64,000 nucleotides of DNA from the NCBI RefSeq assembly GCF_004785645.1, contig NZ_SRPE01000004.1, forward strand, positions 124,001 to 188,000, in the 5' to 3' direction. Below the pieces are notes generated by a model. That model did not search any database. It worked only from the letters and a program-made list of their open reading frames with translations, and had not been told where the DNA came from. Position 1 is the first letter of the stretch. Each line of letters begins with the position of its first letter. The DNA is from Empedobacter tilapiae. GTDB lineage: Bacteria; Bacteroidota; Bacteroidia; Flavobacteriales; Weeksellaceae. Position numbers and translations under genes: made by a program. Below, piece by piece: positions 8,227-17,538 of the stretch.

Positions 8227-8874
8227 ATGATCAAGTGGATAAAAAAACTAAAACATGTAGGGGAAGGGAAAATTTATTTTCTCTTCCTATACTTATGTTC
8301 GCTTAATTTATCTGCACAGGTTTATGTAAAAGAAAATACTATTTTATATGGTTTTGGAGATACTATTGTTTCTAAAAATGAGATAATTCAACAAAAAAAA
8401 GAAGCCGAAAAAACACAGATTTTTATAACAAAGGGAACTACGATTGTTAATTTAGAAAAAATCTCTCATGCAGAAATCGTTTCAATTGATAATACAACAA
8501 AAGATAAAACGAAATCTTATTCAGAGGTAAAAAGAAAAATCAGTCAAAAAACATCAACAAAAGAAATTAAAACACTGAAAGTTATACAGTGGAAAAAACT
8601 TTTGTATTCGAGAAATCTAATACAAACTCTTTTTTTGGGAACTGATTCTTTACACAAAGCCTTTTTAGTTGTTAATTCCCATTGGCATACAACTATTTTA
8701 CCTTTGCTCCTAATACTTTTAATCTTCATTTTCTTGGCGAAAAAGAATTGTTTTTTATACAAGAATACTTACAACTATATTTTATTTCATTCAAAACATT
8801 CACGTGGACCACCAGAAAAAACGAAACATTTCTCTAATGTTTTAAACTTAATAATAATGCTAAACGGAGTCTAG
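8227..8874 (+). CDS. Small secreted/membrane protein of the phase-variable locus, unknown function
   Basis: 215 residues that I do not recognise as a named family. An N-terminal hydrophobic segment (about 16-30, ending LSAQ) looks like a signal peptide, giving a mature start VYVKENTILYGFGDT. A Lys/Thr-rich, coil-like middle follows, and a strong transmembrane segment (about 158-175, TTILPLLLILLIFIF) leaves a basic tail of about 35 residues containing HSRGPPEKTKH. It lies between the HU-like gene and the giant surface protein in the same direction, 86 bp before the latter, and may assist its export or anchoring. The latter is inference from position only. Confidence 0.65.
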   Translation: MIKWIKKLKHVGEGKIYFLFLYLCSLNLSAQVYVKENTILYGFGDTIVSKNEIIQQKKEAEKTQIFITKGTTIVNLEKISHAEIVSIDNTTKDKTKSYSEVKRKISQKTSTKEIKTLKVIQWKKLLYSRNLIQTLFLGTDSLHKAFLVVNSHWHTTILPLLLILLIFIFLAKKNCFLYKNTYNYILFHSKHSRGPPEKTKHFSNVLNLIIMLNGV

Positions 8875-8960
8875 TAAACTTCGTTCAGTTACAAAAAACA
8901 ATACAGATCTTAGAAAAATGAAATTTCTGAGTATGTAAATAATAACCAATAATTAAAAGA

Positions 8961-11900
8961 ATGAAAAAAATCTTTAACCTATTAGCTATATCGTTGTTAG
9001 GTATCAGTTCTTTTGCACAAACAAAGCCTGGGAACACCACCCTTGACGTAGAAGTTTGGCTAAAAGCAGATGACATTACAGTAGCAGATAAAGCAAATAT
9101 TTCTACTTGGACTGATAATTCAGGCAAAGGAAGAAACTATGTACAAAACGGATCCAATGCGGTACCTCTTTTTGACAAACAGAACTTAATGAACTTCCAA
9201 CCTTCATTGAGTTTTCCTGCATCTCCAACTAATCGAAAGTTGATATTGAATACTCCTTTTATAACAAATACGAAATCTTATTTTGTTTTCTACGTATCAA
9301 AAGTTATTAATAATACCTCAAGATCTGTCACTTATTCAATAGATGGAGATCTTGATGGTAGTGTTGGATGGAGATATCAAGACCCATTCGTTTATAGTAC
9401 AGCAACTAGTAATACTAATACTATGCGTCGTATGTATGGAATAAACACTGCTATTTTTAAGAATAAGACAGGAACAACTAATCGAAATTTAATATACCAT
9501 AATGGGGTGCCTAGTACACTTCTTAATGGAACTGCTGTTGAAGGAACTGCTAATGTTTTTGCTGGTAGTGATTTGACTCGTGCATCAGTTATAGGAAACT
9601 CTAATATAACGACTGCTTACCCTTTCGTAGGAAATATTCAGGAAATTATAGTGTTGTCATCAAATGTTACTGGTGATATGATTCATCCAGATGAATTGAG
9701 AAAGGTATCTTCCTATCTTGCTTTGAAATATGGTATTTCATTAGATAAGGAAGCTCAAAAAAACTATGTTAATTCTGATAATACGGTTGTTTGGAATGGA
9801 ACAGAAGATGTTACGTATAACAACCATAGATTTGGTATAGGGCGTGATAACGCTAGTGGTTTGTACCAAAAGCAATCTACTAGTTTTGATAAAAGTTTTG
9901 CAACTGTATTTTTAGGAGATTTAGCAATAACGAATAACGAAAATACTGATACATCACTTAATAGTGGAGATTATCTTATTTTTGGTTCTAACGGAATGAC
10001 AGGAGGAACTGTTTACGAATATAGTGAAGGTACTTCTTTTCCATTAGGAGGTACATTTACAAAAGATGTAAATAGGAGAACGCGTACAATACTGAAAGCG
10101 CAAGCGACAAAAGCATTTACTGTAAACATCCGCCCAGAGGTACGTGCAACACATGTATTAGTATCTAATGACGCTACTTTTTCTCAAGTAAATACAAAGA
10201 TATATCCGCTTGATGCTAATAATATTGCAAAAAATGTAGCGATAAACAATGGAAATTATATTAGCTATGCTTATTTCTTAACTGCTCCAGGAGGTGTTAC
10301 TGACGGGATGAGAGTATGGCTAAATGCTGATGAAACGAACTTAGATTTAGTAAACGGGAACGAAGTAAATGTATGGAATGATTTGTCTCTTTATGGAAAT
10401 GATTACTCGTACGCTGCATTAGCAGGTTCAGGAAGATTACGTCCTACTTATATTTCTTGTGATCCTTTAATGAATTTTAATCCATCTGTTAATTTTGGTA
10501 TCAATGATTATTTAGCAATTGCAAACGGACCAATGAGTACTGATGCTCCTAATGCGTTTACCTCTTTTACTGTTTATAGCGCAACAGCGTATGCAGATAG
10601 AGATAGACTTTATACTCATGGTTTTGGAGGAACTAATCCTACAACTAGTGCCACAAGATATCCTGCTATGGGATTTGCACCAGATGATCAAGTAGGTCGA
10701 TTAAGAAATGATGGTACTGGACAAACTAACAATGATGGAAATGCTAAAGGATTTAAAATAAACACTACAGCACTACAAATGATTAGCACAAAAAAAGCCA
10801 ATGGTGTTAGCGGTGCAGGTTATACTATACATGATTTTGGAGGATGGCAAGATCATGTTAATGCTACTGGAAATTTTGGAGATGGGTTTCGTATGGCACA
10901 AGGAGGTACAATTGGAGGTGCAAGTTTAAGTAATGCTTCTTTTCAAGGAAGAATGTCAGAAGTTTTCTTCTATGAGAGAGAGCTTACACTAGTCGAACAA
11001 AATGCTATTCGTTCTTATCTAGGAATGAAATATGCTATCACATTAGATGCCGATGGAGCAAGTACAACAGTAAATTACGATTATATTTTATCAGATAATC
11101 TAACCAAAGTATGGGCAGGTAATAGTGTACCAAACAATAAATACCATAACAATGTAGCTGGATTGGTACGAGACGATGTTCAGAATCTGAATATTCGCCG
11201 AGCAAAATCTACAGCTAAGGGAGCTTCAATTACTTTACTTACCAAAGGAACAGAAACATGTGGTGTAAATGGTGAAGAATTTGACAATCGAAATGGGATT
11301 TTTGTAGGACATAATAACGGAAGTGTAGATTATAAAGAGAAAGCTGCTGCTGAAAGTTCTTGCGGTTCAATAGAGCATTCTTTGACAATGACAAATGGTG
11401 GAGAAGGTCGTATTTGGTTAGCACAAAACTCGTCAGAGGGAAATGTAATACCAACTTCTAAAAGCATTACTATAAGAGCTGGAGGAGAGATCTTTCCATT
11501 TGATGGTGCTAGTTTTGAAGTGTATCTTATGATATCGAATAATGAAGCTGATTTGAAAAATAGTAATTGGGAGAACATCCAAACAGTACCTATGACATAT
11601 GTAGACGGAGAACATGAAGTAAACTATATATTTACGAAAGAGTATACATATTTTACGTTTGGAGCGAAATCGGTTATGGGAGATTGTGATAGATGTGAAT
11701 TTGGAGGTATCAAAACATTAGATTTCCCAAGAAATAATTGGGATAGAGGTCAAAAAGAGCGAACTTTCGATCTTGATGATAATTTCTTTGTAGATGTAAA
11801 AGTGGAGGATTATAACCTAATGTCTAGAAATTATCCAAGACCCTATGTTCAAAAAACTTTACGAGAAAGAAGAAAAGGAACAGATAATGTTACAACAACT

Positions 11901-13544
11901 TTTAACTTCTATAATAATGTAGTAACAGAAGGCCCAAATGATACTGAAATAATTGAGAAATCTCCAATAAGCTCAACGGTTAATTTTCAACTTTATCATG
12001 TAGACAGGCAACATTATAATTATAAACAGCTTCAAGTAGTTGGTTATTGTGACGGAGCAAGAGTGTATCCTAAGATGACTTATATAGAAGAACGTCGCCC
12101 AGAGAGAAGTAAATATAACATCATAGGTCAAGGTAAAGCATATGCCAAAAAGAGAGGAGAAAGATACAGTGGTTCTACTGGTTATACAAACAAATATGGA
12201 CGAGTTTTCGTAGAATTTGAATCACCTGTTTCAAAAATTGAGATTATCAATACAATAGAAAAGGATGTTTCAGACCCACTTAGTCATATAACAGATTTTG
12301 GTATTGGACCAATGGAGTTTTATTGTCCAGCACCACTCCCAGCACCAAATGAAGAAGGATTGATTTTCGTAAAACAAGGAACACCAGAAGTGTTACTTTG
12401 TGAGGAAGTAGATTATTCATTCCGTATCATCAATACAAATTGTGATGAAAAAGAAATGACATTCACAGATGAACTACCTATGGGAATGATATGGGTGAAT
12501 AATTCTGTAGGTACAGAATTAGAATCTGGATCAATTAATGGCTACGGTACTCGCAAATTAACAATTGATAACTTGAAAGTTCCTGGAGGTGGAGCAACAC
12601 ATGTTATTCGTGCAAAAGCTATTTTTGAACAGAATGCTACAGCTGGAGCGTACACCAATAGAGCTAATATAGTATACACAAATAGAATAACGGGAGCTAC
12701 TGAAAGTTTATATAGTACAGATCGCTTAACAGGTGAGGAAGAAACTATTACAAATGCGCTTAACTCTGATCGCCCAGAACAAATTATAGCAACTATCGAA
12801 ACAGATAAAAGCTGTTATAATGTAAATGGTGAAATTGAAGTTAAAGTAATTCTTTCCAACCCTAATGGAGATATAATTAATAGCGCTTATTTAAACTTGG
12901 ATTTTGATGTTGATATCTTTAAACTGAAATACGGTAAAGACAAAAATTATGGTATCGAGACAAATATCCCCGGTTTATTAGATAAGCTTATAGACGATGT
13001 AAATGATCCTGATTATGAACCAATAAATGAAACTGGAAGTATCGAATTTGAAGGTTTTACACTAAAAAATGATCAAGAGTATTGGATAACATATACTGTA
13101 AAATCATCTGACAATGAAGCAGATTATAACAATATAGATCCTAATACGTTCGCGCCAGAAGATGTGTCGTTTGGTTTTGACTTCTTTATTGATTCAGATG
13201 ATGTTTGTACAGCTTCTTCTGCAGCCAATGCAAGTGGAACTATAGATTTATCTTTCTGTACTTTCTGTACAGAATTACCTACAGGAGGAAAACCTACTCC
13301 ATCAAATGTTGGTATTTCTGCATTTAAAGATCAAATAGAAGGATGGCCACAAAACGTAGCAAACGGTTACTTGGTACTTGAATCAGGTAAAAAAGGAATG
13401 ATTCTATCTAGAACTACACCAGAAGCTATTGGTGAAGCAAACTGGAAAGAAGGTATGATTATATACAATACAGACCTTAAGTGTATCAATATCTATGACG
13501 GTACGGAATGGAAATGTATCCAACGTTCTTGTAACAAAAATTAG
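8961..13544 (+). CDS. Giant secreted surface protein with LamG-like, DUF8202-like and DUF11-like modules
   Basis: 1527 residues. A signal peptide (ending SSFAQ, about residue 19) precedes two tandem units, each a LamG/concanavalin-like domain starting with EVWLKADD (about 30) or GMRVWLNADET (about 450), followed by a segment with LALKYGISLD or LGMKYAITLD, as in DUF8202. A Cys- and charge-rich region (about 905-1130) follows, then a DUF11-like repeat (about 1140-1275) and an Ig/cohesin-like domain (about 1280-1430). The C-terminus, GMIIYNTDLKCINIYDGTEW, is a motif common at the end of flavobacterial surface proteins and is not a canonical T9SS domain. A probable adhesin whose expression would be switched by the invertible promoter 1.6 kb upstream. 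Confidence 0.85.
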   Translation: MKKIFNLLAISLLGISSFAQTKPGNTTLDVEVWLKADDITVADKANISTWTDNSGKGRNYVQNGSNAVPLFDKQNLMNFQPSLSFPASPTNRKLILNTPFITNTKSYFVFYVSKVINNTSRSVTYSIDGDLDGSVGWRYQDPFVYSTATSNTNTMRRMYGINTAIFKNKTGTTNRNLIYHNGVPSTLLNGTAVEGTANVFAGSDLTRASVIGNSNITTAYPFVGNIQEIIVLSSNVTGDMIHPDELRKVSSYLALKYGISLDKEAQKNYVNSDNTVVWNGTEDVTYNNHRFGIGRDNASGLYQKQSTSFDKSFATVFLGDLAITNNENTDTSLNSGDYLIFGSNGMTGGTVYEYSEGTSFPLGGTFTKDVNRRTRTILKAQATKAFTVNIRPEVRATHVLVSNDATFSQVNTKIYPLDANNIAKNVAINNGNYISYAYFLTAPGGVTDGMRVWLNADETNLDLVNGNEVNVWNDLSLYGNDYSYAALAGSGRLRPTYISCDPLMNFNPSVNFGINDYLAIANGPMSTDAPNAFTSFTVYSATAYADRDRLYTHGFGGTNPTTSATRYPAMGFAPDDQVGRLRNDGTGQTNNDGNAKGFKINTTALQMISTKKANGVSGAGYTIHDFGGWQDHVNATGNFGDGFRMAQGGTIGGASLSNASFQGRMSEVFFYERELTLVEQNAIRSYLGMKYAITLDADGASTTVNYDYILSDNLTKVWAGNSVPNNKYHNNVAGLVRDDVQNLNIRRAKSTAKGASITLLTKGTETCGVNGEEFDNRNGIFVGHNNGSVDYKEKAAAESSCGSIEHSLTMTNGGEGRIWLAQNSSEGNVIPTSKSITIRAGGEIFPFDGASFEVYLMISNNEADLKNSNWENIQTVPMTYVDGEHEVNYIFTKEYTYFTFGAKSVMGDCDRCEFGGIKTLDFPRNNWDRGQKERTFDLDDNFFVDVKVEDYNLMSRNYPRPYVQKTLRERRKGTDNVTTTFNFYNNVVTEGPNDTEIIEKSPISSTVNFQLYHVDRQHYNYKQLQVVGYCDGARVYPKMTYIEERRPERSKYNIIGQGKAYAKKRGERYSGSTGYTNKYGRVFVEFESPVSKIEIINTIEKDVSDPLSHITDFGIGPMEFYCPAPLPAPNEEGLIFVKQGTPEVLLCEEVDYSFRIINTNCDEKEMTFTDELPMGMIWVNNSVGTELESGSINGYGTRKLTIDNLKVPGGGATHVIRAKAIFEQNATAGAYTNRANIVYTNRITGATESLYSTDRLTGEEETITNALNSDRPEQIIATIETDKSCYNVNGEIEVKVILSNPNGDIINSAYLNLDFDVDIFKLKYGKDKNYGIETNIPGLLDKLIDDVNDPDYEPINETGSIEFEGFTLKNDQEYWITYTVKSSDNEADYNNIDPNTFAPEDVSFGFDFFIDSDDVCTASSAANASGTIDLSFCTFCTELPTGGKPTPSNVGISAFKDQIEGWPQNVANGYLVLESGKKGMILSRTTPEAIGEANWKEGMIIYNTDLKCINIYDGTEWKCIQRSCNKN

Positions 13545-13560
13545 AAGAACAAAAAGTTAA

Positions 13561-13585
13561 ACTTACCAGAGTAATTCTGGTAGGT
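13561..13585 (+). terminator. Intercistronic hairpin (terminator or attenuator)
   Basis: A 10-bp stem with one wobble (13561-13570 / 13576-13585) followed by a short T run, between the giant surface gene and the 194-residue partner. It overlaps the spacer before the upstream in-frame ATG at 13591, a further reason to prefer the start at 13615. Confidence 0.5.
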
Positions 13586-13614
13586 TTTATATGTCACACA
13601 AAAACAGTAACAAT

Positions 13615-14199
13615 ATGAAAAAAATAATCATAACATTTATTTTGCTTATTTCATCACAAGCTTTTTCTCAAGTCTCTATTGGTAAAAGCGAGGTTGAAAA
13701 AGGTGGATTATTGGATTTCGGGAATGATAATCTCGGAATTATTCTTCCCGCAGTAAAAGAATTACCAAAAAATCCAACGAGTGGAACCTTTCTTTTTGAT
13801 ACCGAAGACAAGAAGGTGAAAGTATATTATGAATATACTAATCAAAATAATGAAGAAAAAGAAGAATGGTTAGAGCTAAGTGATGAAGGTTCTTTGGAGA
13901 TACAACAAGGAAAAAATGGAGCAGGAGAAAACATTGACGTAACGACTAAAAGAGTTTTAAATACAACTGTTGAAGAAGGAGACGGTGTAATCATTGGCGA
14001 TATCGATGCAAATGGCAACGCTCCATCAGGAGCAACTGGAATCTTGGTATTAGAAGCTATAGATAAAGCATTGATCTTACCAAAAATAGAAGATCCACAT
14101 CTGACTATAAAATCACCAACAGCTGGTACAATGGTTTTCGATACAAAAAGCAAATCTTTAGCTGTATTTGATGGAAAAGTTTGGAATTATTGGAAATAA
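13615..14199 (+). CDS. Secreted partner of the surface protein, unknown function
   Basis: 194 residues from the ATG at 13615, chosen because the signal peptide begins there (MKKIIITFILLISSQAFSQ); an in-frame ATG at 13591 would add eight polar residues in front. The mature protein has two copies of a short module, PTSGTFLFDTEDKKVKVYY (about 65) and PTAGTMVFDTKSKSLAVFDG (near the C-terminus), each after a LPAVKELP- or LPKIEDP-like stretch. The same module closes the adjacent 1527-residue protein. This suggests a shared surface-assembly or fibre-type fold. No enzyme motif is visible; a function with the large protein is inferred from sequence echo and adjacency. Confidence 0.7.
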   Translation: MKKIIITFILLISSQAFSQVSIGKSEVEKGGLLDFGNDNLGIILPAVKELPKNPTSGTFLFDTEDKKVKVYYEYTNQNNEEKEEWLELSDEGSLEIQQGKNGAGENIDVTTKRVLNTTVEEGDGVIIGDIDANGNAPSGATGILVLEAIDKALILPKIEDPHLTIKSPTAGTMVFDTKSKSLAVFDGKVWNYWK

Positions 14200-14253
14200 T
14201 ATTATAACGTTAGTTTTCTAAAAAAATATTAAAAATCTTAATTAATCAACCTG

Positions 14254-14289
14254 TTACAAAAGCGGGATAGAAATATCCCGTATTTGTAA
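14254..14289 (+). other. Stable hairpin with GAAA loop upstream of HTH gene
   Basis: A 16-bp stem with two mismatches (14254-14269 / 14274-14289) closed by a GAAA tetraloop, 25 bp before the ATG at 14314. No T run follows, so it looks more like a leader structure or mRNA-processing/stability element than a terminator. Confidence 0.5.
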
Positions 14290-14313
14290 TAAACTAGATC
14301 TAACCTAAATATT

Positions 14314-14748
14314 ATGAATTTCAAAAAAATCCATATTGGAACATTAATTAAACAATTGATTACAGAAAAAGAAATTGATAATCTTAGAATTTGTAATTTC
14401 TTAAAATGTACAGAAAAAGAAATTGATAAAATGTATCAAATGAAAAGTTTAGATGCAGAAATTTTATTAAAATGGAGTAAACTTTTGGAGTACGACTTTT
14501 TTCGTCTCTATTCGCAGCATTTGATTCTCTATGCTCCACTAAGTAGTAATAATTATAATGTAAAGAACGAGAATACTAACCAATCGTTACTACCGCGTTT
14601 TCGTAAAAATATATATACGAGAGAAGTGATTGATTATATTCTGAATAAAATTGAGAAAGGAGAGATGAAAAAATCAGAAGTAATAGAACGATATAAAATC
14701 CCTAAAACAACCTTATACAAGTGGATTAGTAAATATAAAACGAAATAA
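14314..14748 (+). CDS. Helix-turn-helix protein, putative regulator
   Basis: 144 residues. The N-terminal ~75 residues (IGTLIKQLITEKEIDNLRICNF and a second helix pair) resemble a degenerate XRE-like domain. A basic linker (LLPRFRKN) leads to a C-terminal HTH of the Tnp/Psq type at about 105-144, SEVIERYKIPKTTLYKWISK. It has no transposase catalytic domain. It is followed 30 bp later by a second, shorter HTH gene with a similar C-terminal helix pair. Its place at the end of the surface-protein cluster suggests a regulator of the locus; target sites are unknown. Confidence 0.6.
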   Translation: MNFKKIHIGTLIKQLITEKEIDNLRICNFLKCTEKEIDKMYQMKSLDAEILLKWSKLLEYDFFRLYSQHLILYAPLSSNNYNVKNENTNQSLLPRFRKNIYTREVIDYILNKIEKGEMKKSEVIERYKIPKTTLYKWISKYKTK

Positions 14749-14778
14749 ACAATAGCTACTGATTAAAACTAAAATTAA

Positions 14779-15099
14779 ATGATACAAAAAATAGATTATA
14801 AAACACTTTACACAGATATTTTGATCGAATTATATCCTGAAAGACTACCGTTTTGCCAAGAAATAATGAATAAGAAGATATTGTCTGTTCTAGATATACT
14901 TGAATTGAACAGATTAGTTTTTGGTGAACAACATTATAAAAATAAAGCACTTAATCAGAAATTTAAATCTTATTCAGAACAAGATATTCTACTTATTTTG
15001 GATTATCAAAAAAAGCATAAATTAAATGATTCTCAATTAGCGAATCATTTTAAATTAAGTCGAAATACGGTAGCAAAATGGAAAAAAATATATTTATAA
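14779..15099 (+). CDS. Small helix-turn-helix protein, putative regulator
   Basis: 106 residues. The C-terminal HTH is LNDSQLANHFKLSRNTVAKW (about 84-103). The front half (ERLPFCQEIMNKKILSVLDILELNRLV) is predicted helical and may mediate dimerisation. It echoes the preceding gene (SEVIERYKIPKTTLYKW against NDSQLANHFKLSRNTVAKW), so the two may be distant paralogues. Probably co-transcribed with it (30 bp spacing), and the last gene before the bidirectional terminator that closes the accessory locus. Confidence 0.6.
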   Translation: MIQKIDYKTLYTDILIELYPERLPFCQEIMNKKILSVLDILELNRLVFGEQHYKNKALNQKFKSYSEQDILLILDYQKKHKLNDSQLANHFKLSRNTVAKWKKIYL

Positions 15100-15142
15100 A
15101 AAAAGAGCCTTATATATTATTGAGATATGTAAGGCTCTTTTT
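15100..15142. terminator. Bidirectional terminator closing the accessory locus
   Basis: A 13-bp stem (15100-15112 / 15130-15142) flanked by A and T runs, starting directly after the stop codon at 15099 and facing the convergent S46 gene. Confidence 0.8.
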
Positions 15143-15161
15143 ATATTGCTAAAAACTTTTA

Positions 15162-17324
15162 TTAACGAACTATTGTCATTTCATCAACGATGTGTTTTGC
15201 TCCAGCAAATTTATCAACAACCCATAAAACATAACGAATATCTACAGATATCGTACGTTGTAATTTAGGATCGAAGATTACATCACCAGCCATTGCTTCA
15301 ATGTTTCCGTCAAATGCAATACCGATTAATTCACCTTTACCATTCATTACTGGAGAACCTGAGTTACCACCTGTAATGTCATTATTTGATAAGAAATTTA
15401 CGTGTAAATATCCATCTTTATCTCCATATTGTCCATAATCTTTTGCTTTCGCTAAATCTAATAAACGTTGTGGATTTTCGAACTCTTCGTCACCTGCGAT
15501 GTGTTTTGCAACTGTACCTTCTAATGTTGTGAAATAATTAGAAGCAACATCTGGTTGACGTTTTGGATTTGTACTTTTTGGTAAATTTTGGATAGATCCG
15601 TAAGTTAAACGTAATGTAGAGTTTGCATCTGGATATAAGATATTTCCGATTTTAGACTCACGTAAACCTTTTACTAATAAACGGAAGTTTTTAGAATAAA
15701 CATCATTCAAATTAGCTTGCTCATCAGTTTGTTTAGAAGCTCTTTCTACTAAAGCATTTGATAAAACGTATAAAGGATCTTTTTTCAATACTTCTACATC
15801 TGGAGAAATTAAGAAATTTTCAACTTGTTTTTGATCAGCGAAGAAACTTCTTTCAACTGCATCATTTACAAAAGAAGTAAAGTTCTTATTATTTTGCTTC
15901 GCTAAATCAGCAACATAAGGTGCTAAACCAGCTTCGTTCGCTTTAGAAGCATAAAGATTTAACTGAGCAGCCAATAAATCTTTTTCTAAAGGCAAATACA
16001 TTTTTTCGTAGTATGCATTGATTGCATTCTGAATTCTCGGACGCATTTCATCACGTTTTGCATCATTTGCAGCTGCATAATTTTCTAATGCTTTTCCGAT
16101 AGAATAAGGTGCACTTGCTAAAGTAGAGTAACGTAATAAAATATTGATGTAATTGTTATGACGAGCATCTAAATTTGTTTTCGCATAATAATTATTCAAG
16201 CTAGAAACAACATCACCATATTCAGCTTTGTTAGCTCCTTTTTGAGCCCATTTATTGAATTTTTCTTCTTCTTTTGTTTTCTTAGCAACAGTTCCATGAA
16301 GTTTTAACGCTTCAATCATTCCATCGCGATTTTTCCAATAGTTCGCAACTCCAGCATATTTAGAAGCATAATCAATATTTACTTTTTGATTTTGATCCAT
16401 ATACTTTTTCATTTGATCCATTGTCACTTTAGAAGCTTCAACCCATGCAGGATAAGCGTACTCTACATTTTGAGCAACTCCTTGTGCTGGCATCCAACGG
16501 TTTGTACGACCTGGGTAACCCAAAATCATAGCAAAATCATTTGGTTGGTATCCTTTTAAAGAAACTGGTAAATGATGTTTTGGTTGTAACGGAACATTGC
16601 TTGTAGAATAAGCCGCAGGATTTCCATCTTTGTCACCATAAACACGAAACATTGAGAAATCTCCAGTATGACGTGGCCATTCCCAGTTATCAGTATCTCC
16701 ACCATATTTCCCGATAGAACTTGGAGGTGTTCCTACTAAACGTACATCTTCATAATCTTGGTAAACGAAGTAATAATATTCATTTCCTTGGAAGAATGAA
16801 CGAACAGAAACTACATATTTTCCGTTTTCACTGTTTTCTTTTTCAATTTTTGCAATCTCTTGGTTAATCGCTTTCTCACGATCTAACTCAGACATTTTAT
16901 CATTTACAACACCTAAAATACGTTTAGAAACGTCATCCATACGAACGAAGAAACGTACTTTTAAGCTTTTTGGTTTTAATTCGGCAGCTTTATCTTTTGC
17001 CCAAAAACCGTCTTTTAAATAATCATGTTCTGGAGCAGATAATTCAGCAATTGCACCATAACCACAGTGGTGATTTGTCAAAACTAAACCTTGACCAGAA
17101 ACCATTTCAGCAGTACATCCACCACCAAATTGTACAATAGCATCTTTTAAAGAGTTATTGTTGATACTATAAATTTCTTCTGAAGTTAATTGTAAACCTT
17201 GTTTTTGCATATCACGGTGATTCAGACGTTCGATGAACATCAAAAACCACATTCCTTCGTCAGCTTTCACTTTAAAAGGAAAAAGCATAACCACTAAAAG
17301 AGTGGATAATAAAATTCTTTTCAT
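15162..17324 (-). CDS. S46 family dipeptidyl-peptidase, DPP7-type
   Basis: 720 residues, the normal family length. A signal peptide (MKRILLSTLLVVMLFPFKVKA) directs it to the periplasm. The catalytic His lies in TNHHCGYG (residues 83-90) and the catalytic Ser655 in GGNSGSPV. Residue 673 is Gly (FDGN), matching by count the position that separates DPP7 (Gly, hydrophobic P1) from DPP11 (Arg, acidic P1). It should release dipeptides from oligopeptides in the periplasm, feeding amino-acid catabolism alongside the neighbouring PepD and M28 peptidases. Transcribed alone; the ATG starts the signal peptide. Confidence 0.93.
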   Translation of the reverse strand: MKRILLSTLLVVMLFPFKVKADEGMWFLMFIERLNHRDMQKQGLQLTSEEIYSINNNSLKDAIVQFGGGCTAEMVSGQGLVLTNHHCGYGAIAELSAPEHDYLKDGFWAKDKAAELKPKSLKVRFFVRMDDVSKRILGVVNDKMSELDREKAINQEIAKIEKENSENGKYVVSVRSFFQGNEYYYFVYQDYEDVRLVGTPPSSIGKYGGDTDNWEWPRHTGDFSMFRVYGDKDGNPAAYSTSNVPLQPKHHLPVSLKGYQPNDFAMILGYPGRTNRWMPAQGVAQNVEYAYPAWVEASKVTMDQMKKYMDQNQKVNIDYASKYAGVANYWKNRDGMIEALKLHGTVAKKTKEEEKFNKWAQKGANKAEYGDVVSSLNNYYAKTNLDARHNNYINILLRYSTLASAPYSIGKALENYAAANDAKRDEMRPRIQNAINAYYEKMYLPLEKDLLAAQLNLYASKANEAGLAPYVADLAKQNNKNFTSFVNDAVERSFFADQKQVENFLISPDVEVLKKDPLYVLSNALVERASKQTDEQANLNDVYSKNFRLLVKGLRESKIGNILYPDANSTLRLTYGSIQNLPKSTNPKRQPDVASNYFTTLEGTVAKHIAGDEEFENPQRLLDLAKAKDYGQYGDKDGYLHVNFLSNNDITGGNSGSPVMNGKGELIGIAFDGNIEAMAGDVIFDPKLQRTISVDIRYVLWVVDKFAGAKHIVDEMTIVR

Positions 17325-17490
17325 TTTTGTTTGTCTTCAATTTTACGAAATGCTAAAATAATTGATTCTTTGAAGTTCTCCTAATTATTAGGTATTTAAT
17401 AAAGTATTATTGTGTTTTTTTGAATAAATATCAATAGAATTAATGACTAAGAAAATATTAGCTTGAGATTTATATTTGTTATTTTAATAA

Positions 17491-17518
17491 AAAAGACCAC
17501 TTACAAAAGTGGTCTTTT
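17491..17518 (-). terminator. Terminator of pepD
   Basis: A perfect 12-bp stem (17491-17502 / 17507-17518), with a T run on the minus strand, 20 bp past the pepD stop codon. Confidence 0.8.
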
Positions 17519-17538
17519 AATTAAGTTTTTAGCTTAAA

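Noticed and set aside
11239-11615. Three overlapping minus-strand ORFs inside the giant surface protein gene
   Set aside because: They are low-complexity shadows of a well-supported plus-strand gene, without start signals or family features.
5884-15099. The recombinase region as an integrated conjugative element or prophage
   Set aside because: No relaxase, Tra, capsid or tRNA attachment site is present; the inverted repeats and gene set fit a local switch better.
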